Part shown: positions 29,971-39,013 of the stretch, one piece after another
Layout of the letters: each line of letters begins with the position of its first letter
Position numbering within the stretch: the first letter of the stretch is position 1
NCBI GenBank assembly: GCA_963715055.1
Contig: CAVQRB010000001.1
Coordinates: 248,001 to 312,000 of the forward strand
DNA: 64,000 nucleotides
Source of the DNA: CAVQRB01 sp963715055
GTDB lineage: Bacteria > Pseudomonadota > Alphaproteobacteria > Rhodobacterales > Rhodobacteraceae
Reading direction: 5' to 3'
Position numbers and translations under genes: made by a program
Notes under the pieces: generated by a model
The model's database searches: none
What the model was told of the DNA's origin: nothing
Seen by the model: only the letters and a program-made list of their open reading frames with translations

Positions 29971-30525
29971 TTATTCCATGTTCGTGTGACGCGCTCGCAT
30001 TCGCGCCGGATCGACGTCCAATGTGTCGCGCAGCGACAGGATCATCATCTCAAAAAGCATGAACATCGCCCCTTCATAGACCGAGCCCATGGGCAGGACG
30101 GATCGCGCGGCCTCACCAAGATCACTCGCCATCGTCTGCGCAGGGATCACCAGCACATGATCTGCCAGCTTGGCCGCTTCCGCCTCTGGGGTCGCTGTCA
30201 GCAACAGGATGCGCGCGCCATCCCGTCTTGCCACCTGCATCAAAGCCGTGACCGTCGACAGCGTGCCCGGCCCCGCAGAAACCACGAACAGATCCCCCTT
30301 GCCCAAAGGCGGCGCATTCATGTCGCCGATCATTCCTGCCGCAAGGCCAAGATGGTAGAGCCGCATTGCGAACCCCTGCATCTGCAACCCTTCGCGCCCA
30401 CACCCATAGAGCAACATCTGCTGCGCCTCGGCGATCATCTGGCAGGCGGTGGCGACGGACGTTTGGTCGGTCCGGTCAAGAACCTGTCTGATTTCCGCCA
30501 AGGCGGTCTTGTGGTCATGTGTCAT
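29971..30525 (-). CDS. SIS-domain sugar isomerase (6-phospho-3-hexuloisomerase-like)
   Basis: A 184-residue single SIS-domain protein. The sugar-phosphate-binding pattern is seen in MLLYGCGREGLQMQGFAMRL, GKGDLFVVSAGPGT and ILLLTATPEAEAAKLAD. The closest family by size and layout is 6-phospho-3-hexuloisomerase, but the family also has other aldose-ketose isomerases. Its start overlaps the kinase gene by 11 bp, making it the last gene of the operon SgcQ-like, M42, FGGY kinase, SIS. Confidence 0.78.
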   Translation of the reverse strand: MTHDHKTALAEIRQVLDRTDQTSVATACQMIAEAQQMLLYGCGREGLQMQGFAMRLYHLGLAAGMIGDMNAPPLGKGDLFVVSAGPGTLSTVTALMQVARRDGARILLLTATPEAEAAKLADHVLVIPAQTMASDLGEAARSVLPMGSVYEGAMFMLFEMMILSLRDTLDVDPARMRARHTNME

Positions 30526-32011
30526 GGCTTAACTCCGCCGCGATATCCTTGGTCTGCTCATAGAGCCTGCGGAACAAGCCATGCGCCTTGTCATAGACCG
30601 GGCTCGGCTGCGCTGAAATGACCTGCGCCGCCGGGTTCCAGATGGAAATGTCCTCCCGGCCCACCAACCCCACCGCAAGCGCGGCCAGAAACGCATCGCC
30701 GTAGCTCGCCCCGACCGTCTTGTCGCAGACGATCTGGTCGATACCGGTGATGTCGGAAGTCGCCTGCAGCCAGAGCGCGTTCTTGGTGCCGCCCCCCACG
30801 GCGAGCAGGCGGGCAGGGGACTGGCCAAGTTCGGCGAAAGTGTCGGTCACATGCCGCGTGCCATGCGCAATCCCTTCGATCAGCGCGCGGTAGATGTCGC
30901 CGCGGGTATGGGTGAGGTTCAGCCCGAAGAGTGCGCCCTTGGCATGCACGTCATGAATGGGAGTCCGCTCGCCGGAGAAATAGGGTAGCATCAGCAGACC
31001 GTTGGCGCCGGGCGGCGAGGTCTCGGCCTCCGCCGCAAGCGCCGGAAATGCGGTGTCCGGGTCGAGGTCGCGCGCCATCTGGTCGCGAAACCAATGCGTC
31101 AGCGTGCCCGAGGTGGCAAGCCCCGCCATCGAGGCGTGTTCGCCCTCGAAGAGCCACGGCGCATACCAGATGCGCGAGTCCGACACCCGGCGTTCGGTGC
31201 GCAGAATGATGAAGATGGTGGAACCATACATCATCATCATGTCGCCGGGGCGGTCGACACCGACGGAGAGCGCTTCCGCTGCCGCATCGATGGTGCCTGC
31301 GGTTACTGGCGTGCCCACCGCGAGCCCGGTTTGTTCGGCGGCCCCTTGAGTGATGTGACCGGCGATCTCATTCGACCACAGCAAGCGCGGCAGCTTGTCC
31401 AGCGGCAGGATGTCATCTGCCAGATCATCCACCCATGCCTGCGTCGTCACATCATAAAGCGGGGAGAAATTAGCGGCCGTATAGTGGTCGATCACCACCT
31501 CACCGGTCAGACGCTGCACCAGAAAGCTGGTGGAGGTCAGGATATGCGCGGTCTCCGCGTAGATCTCCGGGCGGTGTCGCTTGAGCCAGAGGATCTTCGG
31601 CCCCACCGATTGCGAGGTCAGCGCATTGCCGCAGCGCGCGATGATCGTGGCCTCGCCAATCCGCTCGGTCAGCGCGCGCACTTCGGCCTCTGCACGCCCA
31701 TCGACGCCATAGAGCACGCCGTTCATCAGGGGCGCGCCTTGTGCATCCACCGGCAGCATGCAAGGACCGATGGCACTACAGGCGACGGCCTTGATCTCGC
31801 CGGCGTCGATCCCGCTTTGGTCCAGCAAGCTCCTGCAGACGAATACGAAATCGCCCCACCAATCGCTCTCCGCGTCATGCTCGGCCCAACCGGGCTGCGG
31901 CACCTGCATCTTGTGGCCGCGTGACGCCTGCGCATGAACCTTTCCGGAGAGGTCGACCAAGACGCCCTTGGTTTCATAGGTCCCGATGTCAATGCCGAGT
32001 GTGTAGGTCAT
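30515..32011 (-). CDS. FGGY family carbohydrate kinase (xylulokinase-like)
   Basis: A 498-residue kinase of the FGGY family. The N-terminal phosphate-binding motif is LGIDIGTYETKGVLVD and the C-terminal region has LLAVGGGTKNALWLQATSDI, both in the expected places. Such enzymes phosphorylate pentuloses, glycerol or similar polyols. Start overlaps the M42 gene stop as TGATG. Its combination with an SIS isomerase suggests phosphorylation followed by aldose-ketose isomerisation. Substrate unknown. Confidence 0.82.
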   Translation of the reverse strand: MTYTLGIDIGTYETKGVLVDLSGKVHAQASRGHKMQVPQPGWAEHDAESDWWGDFVFVCRSLLDQSGIDAGEIKAVACSAIGPCMLPVDAQGAPLMNGVLYGVDGRAEAEVRALTERIGEATIIARCGNALTSQSVGPKILWLKRHRPEIYAETAHILTSTSFLVQRLTGEVVIDHYTAANFSPLYDVTTQAWVDDLADDILPLDKLPRLLWSNEIAGHITQGAAEQTGLAVGTPVTAGTIDAAAEALSVGVDRPGDMMMMYGSTIFIILRTERRVSDSRIWYAPWLFEGEHASMAGLATSGTLTHWFRDQMARDLDPDTAFPALAAEAETSPPGANGLLMLPYFSGERTPIHDVHAKGALFGLNLTHTRGDIYRALIEGIAHGTRHVTDTFAELGQSPARLLAVGGGTKNALWLQATSDITGIDQIVCDKTVGASYGDAFLAALAVGLVGREDISIWNPAAQVISAQPSPVYDKAHGLFRRLYEQTKDIAAELSHDT

Positions 32012-33105
32012 CAGGTGTAGTCATCCCGGTCGAGGGAGAAATCCGGGCCGATTCTGCCGATCGCGGCAACCAGCAGGTCGGCGAGGGCGGTAAGGTCCCG
32101 CAGGTCGCAAACCTCGCGCGCGGAATGCGAATAGCGCATGGGAAAGCCCAGATCGAGCGCTGCGACGCCCTTGCCCACAAGCTGGACATAGGAGAGATCG
32201 GTGAGCACACCGGTCTGCGCGCTGCGTTGCAGCGGGATGCCGGTGTCCTGCGCGGTTTTCTCGAAGAGATCGACCAGCGCGGGATGCGGGATGACGCCAT
32301 TCAAGGTACCGCGCCCGTGGAAGGAGTAAAGGCTCATGCCCGGACCGCCGCCCAAGCGCATGTCCCCGCGCGAAGCCATGTCGGGCGTGTCGGTGGCGAG
32401 CATCAGGTCGATCTGGATCGCGATCTCTGGCTGCAGCACTTGCGCCAGCGGTTGCGCCCCGCGCAGGTTGAATTCCTCCTGCACGGTGAAGGCCAGATGT
32501 ACCGGCGGGCCGGCCTTGCGGTTCCTGAGGCGTCGCGCCACCTCCAGCAGGGCTGCACATCCGGCGCGATCGTCCACGCTGGTACCGCAGACGAGTTCAG
32601 CGCCAAGTTTTCCGGCGAAAGGCCGATAGACGACAGGCGATCCGATCCGGACACCCGCGGCCTCTGCCTCGCCCACAGAGCCAAAGCCCGCATCCACATG
32701 GACCTCCGCGTAAGGCAGGACGTGGTATTTCTCCGAAGCCGTGGTCGCGTGATGGCTCTTGTTGGTGATCACCCCCGGCACGTCGCGCCCCTCGCCGACG
32801 CAGATCAGCACATCCTGCGCCGCAAGCGCACGCTCGGGCACGCCGCCCAGACGCTCGAGCCGAATGAACCCGTCTGCTTCGATCCGCCGAACGATGAAAC
32901 CAAGCTGGTCCATATGCGCAAAGAGCATCACGGCGGGGCCGTCGCCGGGGAAATGCGCCACGAGATTGCCGAGGCGGTCCGAGGTACTCTCGACACCCAT
33001 GCTTTCGAGGCGCTTTGCGATGGCGCGGCGCACGCGGTCCTCATGCCCCGAAAGGCCGGGGATCCGCATAAGGTCCATCAGGTCATCGCCGATCGCAGCA
33101 CTCAT
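32011..33105 (-). CDS. M42 family metallo-aminopeptidase-like protein (SgcX/FrvX-like)
   Basis: A 364-residue M42 family protein. The metal-site residues are visible: LFAHMDQLGF (His, Asp), GTSVDDRAGCAALLEVA (bridging Asp), FTVQEEFNLRGA (catalytic Glu pair), DLMLATDTPD (Asp) and the C-terminal MRYSHSAREVCDL (His). E. coli SgcX and FrvX, encoded in sugar gene clusters, are in this family and their role is unknown. Start at 33105 overlaps the upstream stop as ATGA. Placement between an SgcQ-like gene and a sugar kinase argues for a role in sugar use, for example hydrolysis of an amide-linked substrate. Confidence 0.82.
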   Translation of the reverse strand: MSAAIGDDLMDLMRIPGLSGHEDRVRRAIAKRLESMGVESTSDRLGNLVAHFPGDGPAVMLFAHMDQLGFIVRRIEADGFIRLERLGGVPERALAAQDVLICVGEGRDVPGVITNKSHHATTASEKYHVLPYAEVHVDAGFGSVGEAEAAGVRIGSPVVYRPFAGKLGAELVCGTSVDDRAGCAALLEVARRLRNRKAGPPVHLAFTVQEEFNLRGAQPLAQVLQPEIAIQIDLMLATDTPDMASRGDMRLGGGPGMSLYSFHGRGTLNGVIPHPALVDLFEKTAQDTGIPLQRSAQTGVLTDLSYVQLVGKGVAALDLGFPMRYSHSAREVCDLRDLTALADLLVAAIGRIGPDFSLDRDDYT

Positions 33106-33902
33106 GTGCGGGCTTGCCGGACGCGGTCCATGAAATCGCGGGCGCGGTCCGGATCGACCGCATTCCACGTATGCCCGTCCACTTTCAGCGAGGAGCCCAC
33201 GATGCAGCCGTCGGCGATGGCCAGAACATCCGCCACCGTATCGTGCTTGACCCCTGTGTTGGCCAACACCGGCGTGTCGGGCAGTACCGCCTTGACGGCT
33301 TCGAGATCGCTCAGCGCCGCCGCCTCGCCGGTGATCTGGCCCGAGACCAGCACCGCGTCGGGGATCGAGGAGAAAACCGCACTCCGCGCGCGGTCGGGCA
33401 GCGGGCGCTGGTCCAGCGAATGGGCGAATTCGGCGGAAATATTGTAGAGCATGGCCATGTCCTGCCGTCCCAGCCGGTCCCGGTAGCGCATCGCCTTGCC
33501 CGCATCCGGCGTCCAGGGCCCCATGTCGGAGGCATAGGTGCCGGTGAAGATCTCGCGCACGAAGGCAGCACCGGTCGCGGCGCCAAGTGCTATGCTCGAC
33601 ATCGGATCCCAGAGCACATTGACCCCGAAAGGCACCGTGATCTCCGCCCGCAGCCGCCCGATGATCGCGGCCATGGTCGCCGTGGAGGCCACATCCACGT
33701 CGAATTGATAGGGGCGGTCGTTTTCATTGCCGAACATCACCGCGTCGAACCCCGCTGCCTGCAACGCCAGCAGGTCGGCGCGGGCGGCGTCAAAAAGATC
33801 GAGGGCCGGGTCGTGAAGCGGGCTGCCGGGCAGGGCGCCGATATGGACCATGCCGATCACCGGTTTCGACCTGCCGAAGACGCGGCTGAATTTTTCTGTC
33901 AT
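33102..33902 (-). CDS. BtpA/SgcQ family protein
   Basis: A 266-residue TIM-barrel protein of the BtpA/SgcQ family. Signature stretches are VIGMVHIGALPGSP, GFDAVMFGNENDRPY, GVNVLWDPMSSIALG and VLANTGVKHDTVADVLAIADGCIVGSSLK, the last resembling a phosphate-binding barrel end. BtpA was linked to photosystem I in cyanobacteria, but most members occur in carbohydrate operons such as E. coli sgc. First gene of a four-gene operon with 1-11 bp overlaps. Biochemical activity is not established. Confidence 0.85.
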   Translation of the reverse strand: MTEKFSRVFGRSKPVIGMVHIGALPGSPLHDPALDLFDAARADLLALQAAGFDAVMFGNENDRPYQFDVDVASTATMAAIIGRLRAEITVPFGVNVLWDPMSSIALGAATGAAFVREIFTGTYASDMGPWTPDAGKAMRYRDRLGRQDMAMLYNISAEFAHSLDQRPLPDRARSAVFSSIPDAVLVSGQITGEAAALSDLEAVKAVLPDTPVLANTGVKHDTVADVLAIADGCIVGSSLKVDGHTWNAVDPDRARDFMDRVRQART

Positions 33903-34082
33903 GATGCTCTCTCCCCGCCGGCCAGACTATGCGCATGCCCCTGTTCATGCAAAGTAAAACTGGTCTATGCTCCTCGCGACCTGCCTGCGCGGAAGGATGA
34001 GCCTTTTGCGCACCGGCCGAGGTCCTGCGCCGGCCTGTGCAATTGCTCAGGCCCGGCAAGCACTGCTGCGAGGACAGGCTCA

Positions 34083-34925
34083 ATGATGATCGACGCCCAT
34101 CAGCATTTCTGGCAACCGCTCCGAGGCGACTATCACTGGATGCCGCAGGACAACAAGATCCTGAGCCGGGCCTATGCCCCCGCCGATCTTGAACAGACGC
34201 TGAAGGATCATTGCATTTCCGGCACCGTGCTGGTGCAGGCCGCAGCGACCATAAATGAAACCGAATACATGCTGGGGCTGGCCGATGCCACGCCCTTCAT
34301 CAAGGGGGTGGTCGGCTGGATCGACTTTGAACGCCCGGACGATCTTGCGCATCTGAAACGACTCGCGGCGCATCCGAAATTCCTCGGTGTCCGGCCGATG
34401 ATTCAGGACATTCCCGATACCGACTGGATGCTGCGCGACGATATCCAATGGGCGTTCCGGGCCGTGGTTGATCTCGACCTCACCTTCGACGCGCTCGGCT
34501 TTCCGCGTCACCTGCCGAACTTCCTGACGCTGGTGAAACGCTATCCGGCGATGCGCGTGGTATATGATCATTGCATGAAGCCGCAGATCAGGGATCAGAG
34601 GGCCGGCCGGGACGCTTTTGGGCCCTGGGCCGAGGGCATGGCGCGGTTGGCGGGTGAAACCGGAGGGTTCTGCAAGCTGTCGGGGCTCGTCACGGAAGCC
34701 GACGCAGGCTGGGACATCGACGATTTGCGGCTATTCGCGGACCATGTGCTGAAGGTGTTCGGACCGGAGCGGGTGATGTGGGGCTCGGACTGGCCGGTGT
34801 GCCGTCTGCAAGCCGAGTACGGCGACTGGTTCGAGACGGCGCGCGCCCTGACTGCCGATCTGGACGAGGCCGCCCGTGCCGAGGTGTTCGGGGGCTGTGC
34901 CGCGCGGTTCTACCGGCTTTCCTGA
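34083..34925 (+). CDS. Amidohydrolase family 2 protein, L-fuconolactonase-like
   Basis: A 280-residue metal-dependent hydrolase of the amidohydrolase 2 family. It has the first-strand motif MIDAHQHFWQPLRGDYHWM, the barrel strands VVGWIDFE and FLGVRPMIQD, a histidine in YDHCMKP, and the final aspartate in VMWGSDWPV. The HQHFW start is typical of lactonases acting on sugar acid lactones such as L-fuconolactone. GAGGAC precedes the ATG. Divergent from the SgcQ-like gene; its 3' end overlaps the convergent PfkB kinase by 16 bp. The presence of a FucU homologue supports a 6-deoxy sugar pathway. Confidence 0.82.
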   Translation: MMIDAHQHFWQPLRGDYHWMPQDNKILSRAYAPADLEQTLKDHCISGTVLVQAAATINETEYMLGLADATPFIKGVVGWIDFERPDDLAHLKRLAAHPKFLGVRPMIQDIPDTDWMLRDDIQWAFRAVVDLDLTFDALGFPRHLPNFLTLVKRYPAMRVVYDHCMKPQIRDQRAGRDAFGPWAEGMARLAGETGGFCKLSGLVTEADAGWDIDDLRLFADHVLKVFGPERVMWGSDWPVCRLQAEYGDWFETARALTADLDEAARAEVFGGCAARFYRLS

Positions 34926-35755
34926 CGGGCGAGAAACGCCGCTACATGGCTTGCGGAGAGGGCCGCGCGCGTTTCCGTCTTCGCCGCAACATGCAGGGCC
35001 GCCGCTGCCTGCGCAAAGGGGATCGCGTCGAAAAGGCTGCGACCCTCCAGCACCTGTGCCGCCAGCGTGCCGACGAACATGTCGCCCGCCCCATGGCTCG
35101 ACACAACGTCGACTGCATAACCGGGAAAGTGCTTGCCTCCGAATGCCGCGCCATCCGGCCCGAGTGTCGTCAACTGCGGCACGGGCAGCGTCTCGCCCTC
35201 GTAGAAATCGGCTTCCACCCGGTTGACGATCAGCAGATCGAGGCTCTCAACCAGATCCACGGGCAAGGCGCGCGCAGGCGCCGCATTCAGCCAGACCTGC
35301 GCGCCGGCGGCCCTGGCCTTGCGGGCGGTCGCGATATTGACCGCCTCGGGGATCTCGTTTTGCAGCAGGACGAGCCGGGTGCCTTCCGCGATGTCGATTT
35401 TCCCAGCGTCGATGTTCAGGTTCGCCGCCGATACGATCACAGCACCATAATCACCGCGCGCCTCGACAATGGCGACGCTCATGCCGGAGGGCCCGGTGTC
35501 ACGCTGCAACTGCGCCGTGTCGACGCGGGAAGCCGCAAGCCTGTCGCGCAGCATGTCGCCGAAAGCATCACTGCCAGCGCGCCCCGCAAAATGCACCTGT
35601 GCGCCCATCCGCGCAGCGGCAACGGCCTGATTGCCACCCTTGCCGCCGAAGACATAATCCACCGACTGCCCGGCCACGGTCTCGTCGAGGCGCGGCAGGG
35701 TAGGGGCGCGGACAACCACGTCGAGATGCAGCGCGCCAACGACCAGCAGGCTCAT
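34910..35755 (-). CDS. PfkB family sugar kinase
   Basis: A 281-residue PfkB kinase, distinct from the one at 22 kb. It carries YVFGGKGGNQAVAAARMG near the N-terminus and SSHGAGDMFVGTLAAQVL as the catalytic motif, where the usual first Gly-Ala-Gly-Asp is intact. Slightly shorter than ribokinase. Its start overlaps the isomerase stop as ATGA. A second ribokinase-like enzyme in the locus points to two phosphorylatable sugars or a sugar and a breakdown product. Confidence 0.82.
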   Translation of the reverse strand: MSLLVVGALHLDVVVRAPTLPRLDETVAGQSVDYVFGGKGGNQAVAAARMGAQVHFAGRAGSDAFGDMLRDRLAASRVDTAQLQRDTGPSGMSVAIVEARGDYGAVIVSAANLNIDAGKIDIAEGTRLVLLQNEIPEAVNIATARKARAAGAQVWLNAAPARALPVDLVESLDLLIVNRVEADFYEGETLPVPQLTTLGPDGAAFGGKHFPGYAVDVVSSHGAGDMFVGTLAAQVLEGRSLFDAIPFAQAAAALHVAAKTETRAALSASHVAAFLARQESR

Positions 35756-36738
35756 CCGAAAAGGGCTGCCTGTACGATGTGCATCGATCGCGGCGCGTCC
35801 TGCCGCGAAATGGCCTCGCGCAGCTCTGCATTGCCCGCAAGCCCTTTGGCGATCCGCCGCAGGCGCAGCACGGCAGCGATATTGGTGCGGGCCTCCGCGA
35901 CCGGATCAAGGCCGGAGTGGTCGGGAAAGGTGTCGAAGTAGATCGCCCCGTCATAACCCGCCCGGTCAAGCTCCACCAGCAGTTCCACGGTTTGCAGAGG
36001 ATGCACGGCGCCCACCATCAGCCCGTTGTCCCATTTGCCGTAGCCGTCGTTGAGATGCACCCCCAGCAGCCGCGAGTGCCGCGCGATCAGCGCCGCGGCG
36101 AAGGCGGGCATCTCGTCCGCATAGAGCACATGGGCGAAATCGAGCGTGACGCCGGTGTTGCTGCGCCCGATCTCGCCAAGCGCCAGCAGTGTCGTCGCGG
36201 CATCGGGCATCAATGCGAAGGCGCGCGGCTCATTGGGCTTGTACTCGAGGGCGATGTCGATCTGCGGATTGTGATCGGCGACCTCCGCCATGGCTTCTAT
36301 TGTGAAGTCCCAGGCGCGCGCGTACTCCATCTGGAAGGAATAGTCGAAACCGTCCTGACCCATCCAGAGCGTCATCAGCCGCCCGCCCATCTCCGCCAGC
36401 GCATCGAGCCCGCGCTTCGTTTCTTCGACCGCCTTGCGCCGGATGCCGGCATCGGGATGGGTGAAGGCACCGAGCTTGTACTGCGGGTCCGTGTAGTAGC
36501 GCATCGCCATGCCGTTGAGCACCATCCCGTTGTCCGCAAGGGCGGCGCGCAGATCGGCAGGGCTGTCGTCGGTCAGATGATCCGGATAGTTCAGATCAGC
36601 CGCCGTCAGACCCGCCGTGGCCGCGCGGGCCAGAAGGTCAGCAGTCGTCACGGAGTTCTTGCCGGGCCAATAGGCGGCGGAACCGATCTTGAAAGCGTTG
36701 AGGCGCGCTGCAAAACGGGGAGGGGCCATGTCAGTCAT
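35752..36738 (-). CDS. Sugar phosphate isomerase/epimerase family TIM-barrel protein
   Basis: A 328-residue xylose-isomerase-like TIM-barrel protein. The metal-binding residues seen are IALEYKPNEP (Glu), VTLDFAHVLYA (Asp, His), GVHLNDGYGKWDNGLMVGAVHP (His, Asp) and a late YFDTFPDHSG. Such enzymes isomerise or epimerise free or phosphorylated sugars. No ribosome-binding site clearly decides the start; I use Met-Thr-Asp-Met at 36738, with 36750 as an alternative. Co-translated with the PfkB kinase that follows. Confidence 0.8.
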   Translation of the reverse strand: MTDMAPPRFAARLNAFKIGSAAYWPGKNSVTTADLLARAATAGLTAADLNYPDHLTDDSPADLRAALADNGMVLNGMAMRYYTDPQYKLGAFTHPDAGIRRKAVEETKRGLDALAEMGGRLMTLWMGQDGFDYSFQMEYARAWDFTIEAMAEVADHNPQIDIALEYKPNEPRAFALMPDAATTLLALGEIGRSNTGVTLDFAHVLYADEMPAFAAALIARHSRLLGVHLNDGYGKWDNGLMVGAVHPLQTVELLVELDRAGYDGAIYFDTFPDHSGLDPVAEARTNIAAVLRLRRIAKGLAGNAELREAISRQDAPRSMHIVQAALFG

Positions 36739-36869
36739 GACCAGAGCCATACTTGGTCTGCGCGGCCAAAACAATCCGCGGCTGCGGGCCTGACAGATGC
36801 AGCATCTGTTGTGACGTCGGGAGTTGAGCCTCGCCGTCGAATGTTCTGCTGTAGTAATGCGAGCCTTTT

Positions 36870-36892
36870 CCATACACAAAAACAAGGTATGG
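36870..36892. promoter_or_regulatory. Inverted repeat CCATAC-N11-GTATGG
   Basis: A perfect 6-bp dyad with an 11-bp AC-rich spacer lies about 130 bp upstream of the isomerase-kinase operon. It could be an operator for a sugar-responsive repressor; no regulator gene is adjacent. Confidence 0.35.
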
Positions 36893-37029
36893 TCCTTCTA
36901 TCAACCCGTAATAGGAACCCTACATGCGCGTGACAGACCCGCGAAATGGTCAGCAAGCACCCTTAGACATGGATTTGCGGCAAAGTCGGGCGAAGGAATT
37001 CGCCGAATGGTCGCGCCACGAATGCAAGC

Positions 37030-37646
37030 ATGAAAGGCAGGAACTTCGTCGCGGAACGAACAACGGCGGTGGGCTCTGTGATCCGAAAGCAATGCATAGA
37101 TTGCGGCCTACGGATTGGGCAAGCTGTTAAACGACCGCCTGACGCCGACGAACTACCAGAATTCGACGACGCGAAGCACGACGCATACAAAGCCGCGCGA
37201 AAGGCTGCGCTATCGACCGTTGACCAAAAATACGTTGAAATTCAGTTGCGACGTTGGAAAGGAAAAGAAGACGGCGATAGCTACTACAGGCAAGCCCACA
37301 GCGCTTATCTTGAGTCCCCGCGTGGAAGGACCGTCGGCGGTTGGTCTTGGAACGCGCCCAAGGTCTATGTGAGGGGTGCAGGAAGGCAGGCGCGACCGAA
37401 GTTCACCACCTAAGCTATTCACATTGGGGGCAAGAACTACTGTTTGAACTTGTCGCATTGTGCGGCGACTGCCACGACCGCATTCATGCAAAGGGCGACC
37501 ACGAAGCCTTGATAGAAGGTTGTAAGACATGCCTGCACGCAAGCAAAGGTAGTTATTGCCTGTTGTTCGACATGCCTATGCCAATGGCACTGGACGCCGA
37601 AGGACCATGCACGTTCGAACGTGTCGGCTTCGAATCTGTGTACTAG
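37030..37646 (+). pseudogene. HNH endonuclease-like gene, frameshifted
   Basis: The second half (from about 37325) encodes a zinc-finger HNH nuclease-type module: ERAQGLCEGCRKAGATEVHHLSYSHWG, then ALCGDCHDRIH, with two CxxC pairs and the HH catalytic pair. The first half has another CIDC pair and a basic region. The two halves are in different frames at about 37320 and join if one base is added or two removed. Base composition is lower in GC than the flanking sugar genes, suggesting transfer. The start is uncertain. It lies just outside the tRNA-Ser island. Confidence 0.6.
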
Positions 37647-37781
37647 TGCTTTTCGCGTTCACAAACGCTTGATCCAATTGCCTTAATATCCGCATTCGTC
37701 CACTTCTAACCGCCGCCAAAGCACGGGTTCGAACATGGGTTGAGTTGACGCTTTACGAAAAAAAGCAACAAATCAGGGGAT

Positions 37782-37797
37782 AATGGCGGAGAGACAG
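37782..37797. repeat. Left attachment repeat of the tRNA-Ser island
   Basis: AATGGCGGAGAGACAG is identical to 43555-43570, the 3' end of tRNA-Ser. Sequence around it is otherwise unrelated to the tRNA, so this is the distal att copy. Confidence 0.82.
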
Positions 37798-37872
37798 TCA
37801 AATGGGTTTGACAGCGGACTTTCAGACGCGCAGTTTGTTCACGAAAGCGTCGCAAGTGCTTCACGTAATGTC

Positions 37873-38627
37873 TCAGATCACCAACAGCTGCTTGTTTGAC
37901 TGCATCACAGCCTCAAGCAAGGGCACCATGGGTGCCAGAGAGGTCAGCTTTTTCTCGTGCAGGAGGATGACGCAGTCTTCCAGAGTCGCCGTCATTTTAG
38001 CGGTATCTGTGATGAAATAAGGGCTGAGATAGCCGCGATCAAACTGCATACCCTCGACAACTTCGGTTTCTGTCTCCAGGCCCTTGTTTTCTTCTACAGT
38101 GATGACGCCTTCGTTGCCGACCTTGGCCATCGCATCTGCGATCTGTTGGCCAATTGCAGCCTCTCCATTGGCAGAGATAGTGCCTACCTTGGCGATCTCG
38201 GCCGTGTCTCCAACCGGGCGGGACATTGCCTTGACCTCAGCCACGACGGCTGTGACCGCTTTGTCGATACCGCGCTTGAGGTCCATCGGGTTCATGCCTG
38301 CGGCGACCGATTTCATGCCTTCTTTGACAATGGCCTGTGCCAGAACTGTTGCAGTTGTTGTGCCGTCGCCAGCCTCGTCATTGGTGCGCGATGCGACATC
38401 CTTGACGAGCTGCGCGCCCATGTTTTCGAAATGGGTCGGACAGTTCGATTTCTTTGGCGACAGTCACGCCGTCCTTGGTGATGCGCGGCGCGCCATAGGA
38501 TTTGTCGATGACCACGTTGCGGCCCTTGGGACCCAGCGTGACCTTTGACGGCGTTGGCGAGTGTATTGATGCCCTTGAGCATGCGGTCACGGGAGTCCGT
38601 GCCGAATTTGACGTCTTTTGCAGACAT
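37873..38627 (-). pseudogene. groEL: GroEL chaperonin fragment, truncated and frameshifted
   Basis: The N-terminal 250 or so residues of GroEL, starting AKDVKFGTDSRDRMLKG and including NDEAGDGTTTATVLAQAIV (ATP site) and RGYLSPYFITD. The coding frame shifts twice (near 38434 and 38542), each repaired by removing one base. It stops after QLLVI, where full-length GroEL continues into the apical domain and about 290 further residues, so the second half is missing. It follows an intact groES with a CIRCE operator. This is a second, defective copy on the island; the cell's main groEL must be elsewhere. Confidence 0.85.
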
Positions 38628-38672
38628 GTCGGTATTCCTAATTGAAAAATGTGTGAAAGATGGCAGCGTCGT

Positions 38673-38960
38673 TCAGGCCATGATGCCGAGAATGTCGCTC
38701 TCCTTCATGATCATCAGTTCTTCGCCGTCGATCTTGATTTCAGTGCCGGACCATTTGCCGAACAGGATCTGGTCGCCAGCTTTGACGTCCATGGCGATAC
38801 GCGCGCCAGCTTCGTCTTTCGCACCCGCGCCGACGGAGACGACTTCGCCTTCTTGCGGTTTTTCCTTGGCGGTGTCGGGGATGATCAGGCCGCCCGATGT
38901 CTTTTCGTCGCCTTCGATGCGGCGCACCAAGACACGGTCATGTAGAGGGGTAAACGTCAT
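38673..38960 (-). CDS. groES: Co-chaperonin GroES
   Basis: A complete 95-residue GroES, the lid of the GroEL folding chamber. FTPLHDRVLVRRIEGDEKTSGGLIIPDTAKEKPQEGEV is the family pattern, including the mobile loop, and the ending DILGIMA is close to the usual DILAI. AGAAGGAG precedes the ATG. The CIRCE operator is 54 bp upstream. It is intact while the linked groEL is not. Confidence 0.93.
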   Translation of the reverse strand: MTFTPLHDRVLVRRIEGDEKTSGGLIIPDTAKEKPQEGEVVSVGAGAKDEAGARIAMDVKAGDQILFGKWSGTEIKIDGEELMIMKESDILGIMA

Positions 38961-39013
38961 GGAAATGCTCCTTCTGGAGATTTCCGGGTATGGGTGGCAT
39001 GCGTAGAGACGCA

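Noticed and set aside
36924..37130. 68-codon frame MRVTDPRNGQQ upstream of the HNH gene
   Set aside because: No motif and no ribosome-binding site; it overlaps the HNH frame. It could be a 5' part of that gene but I cannot show it.
37724..37740. GGGTTCGAAC resembling a tRNA T-loop
   Set aside because: No acceptor or anticodon stem can be folded around it.
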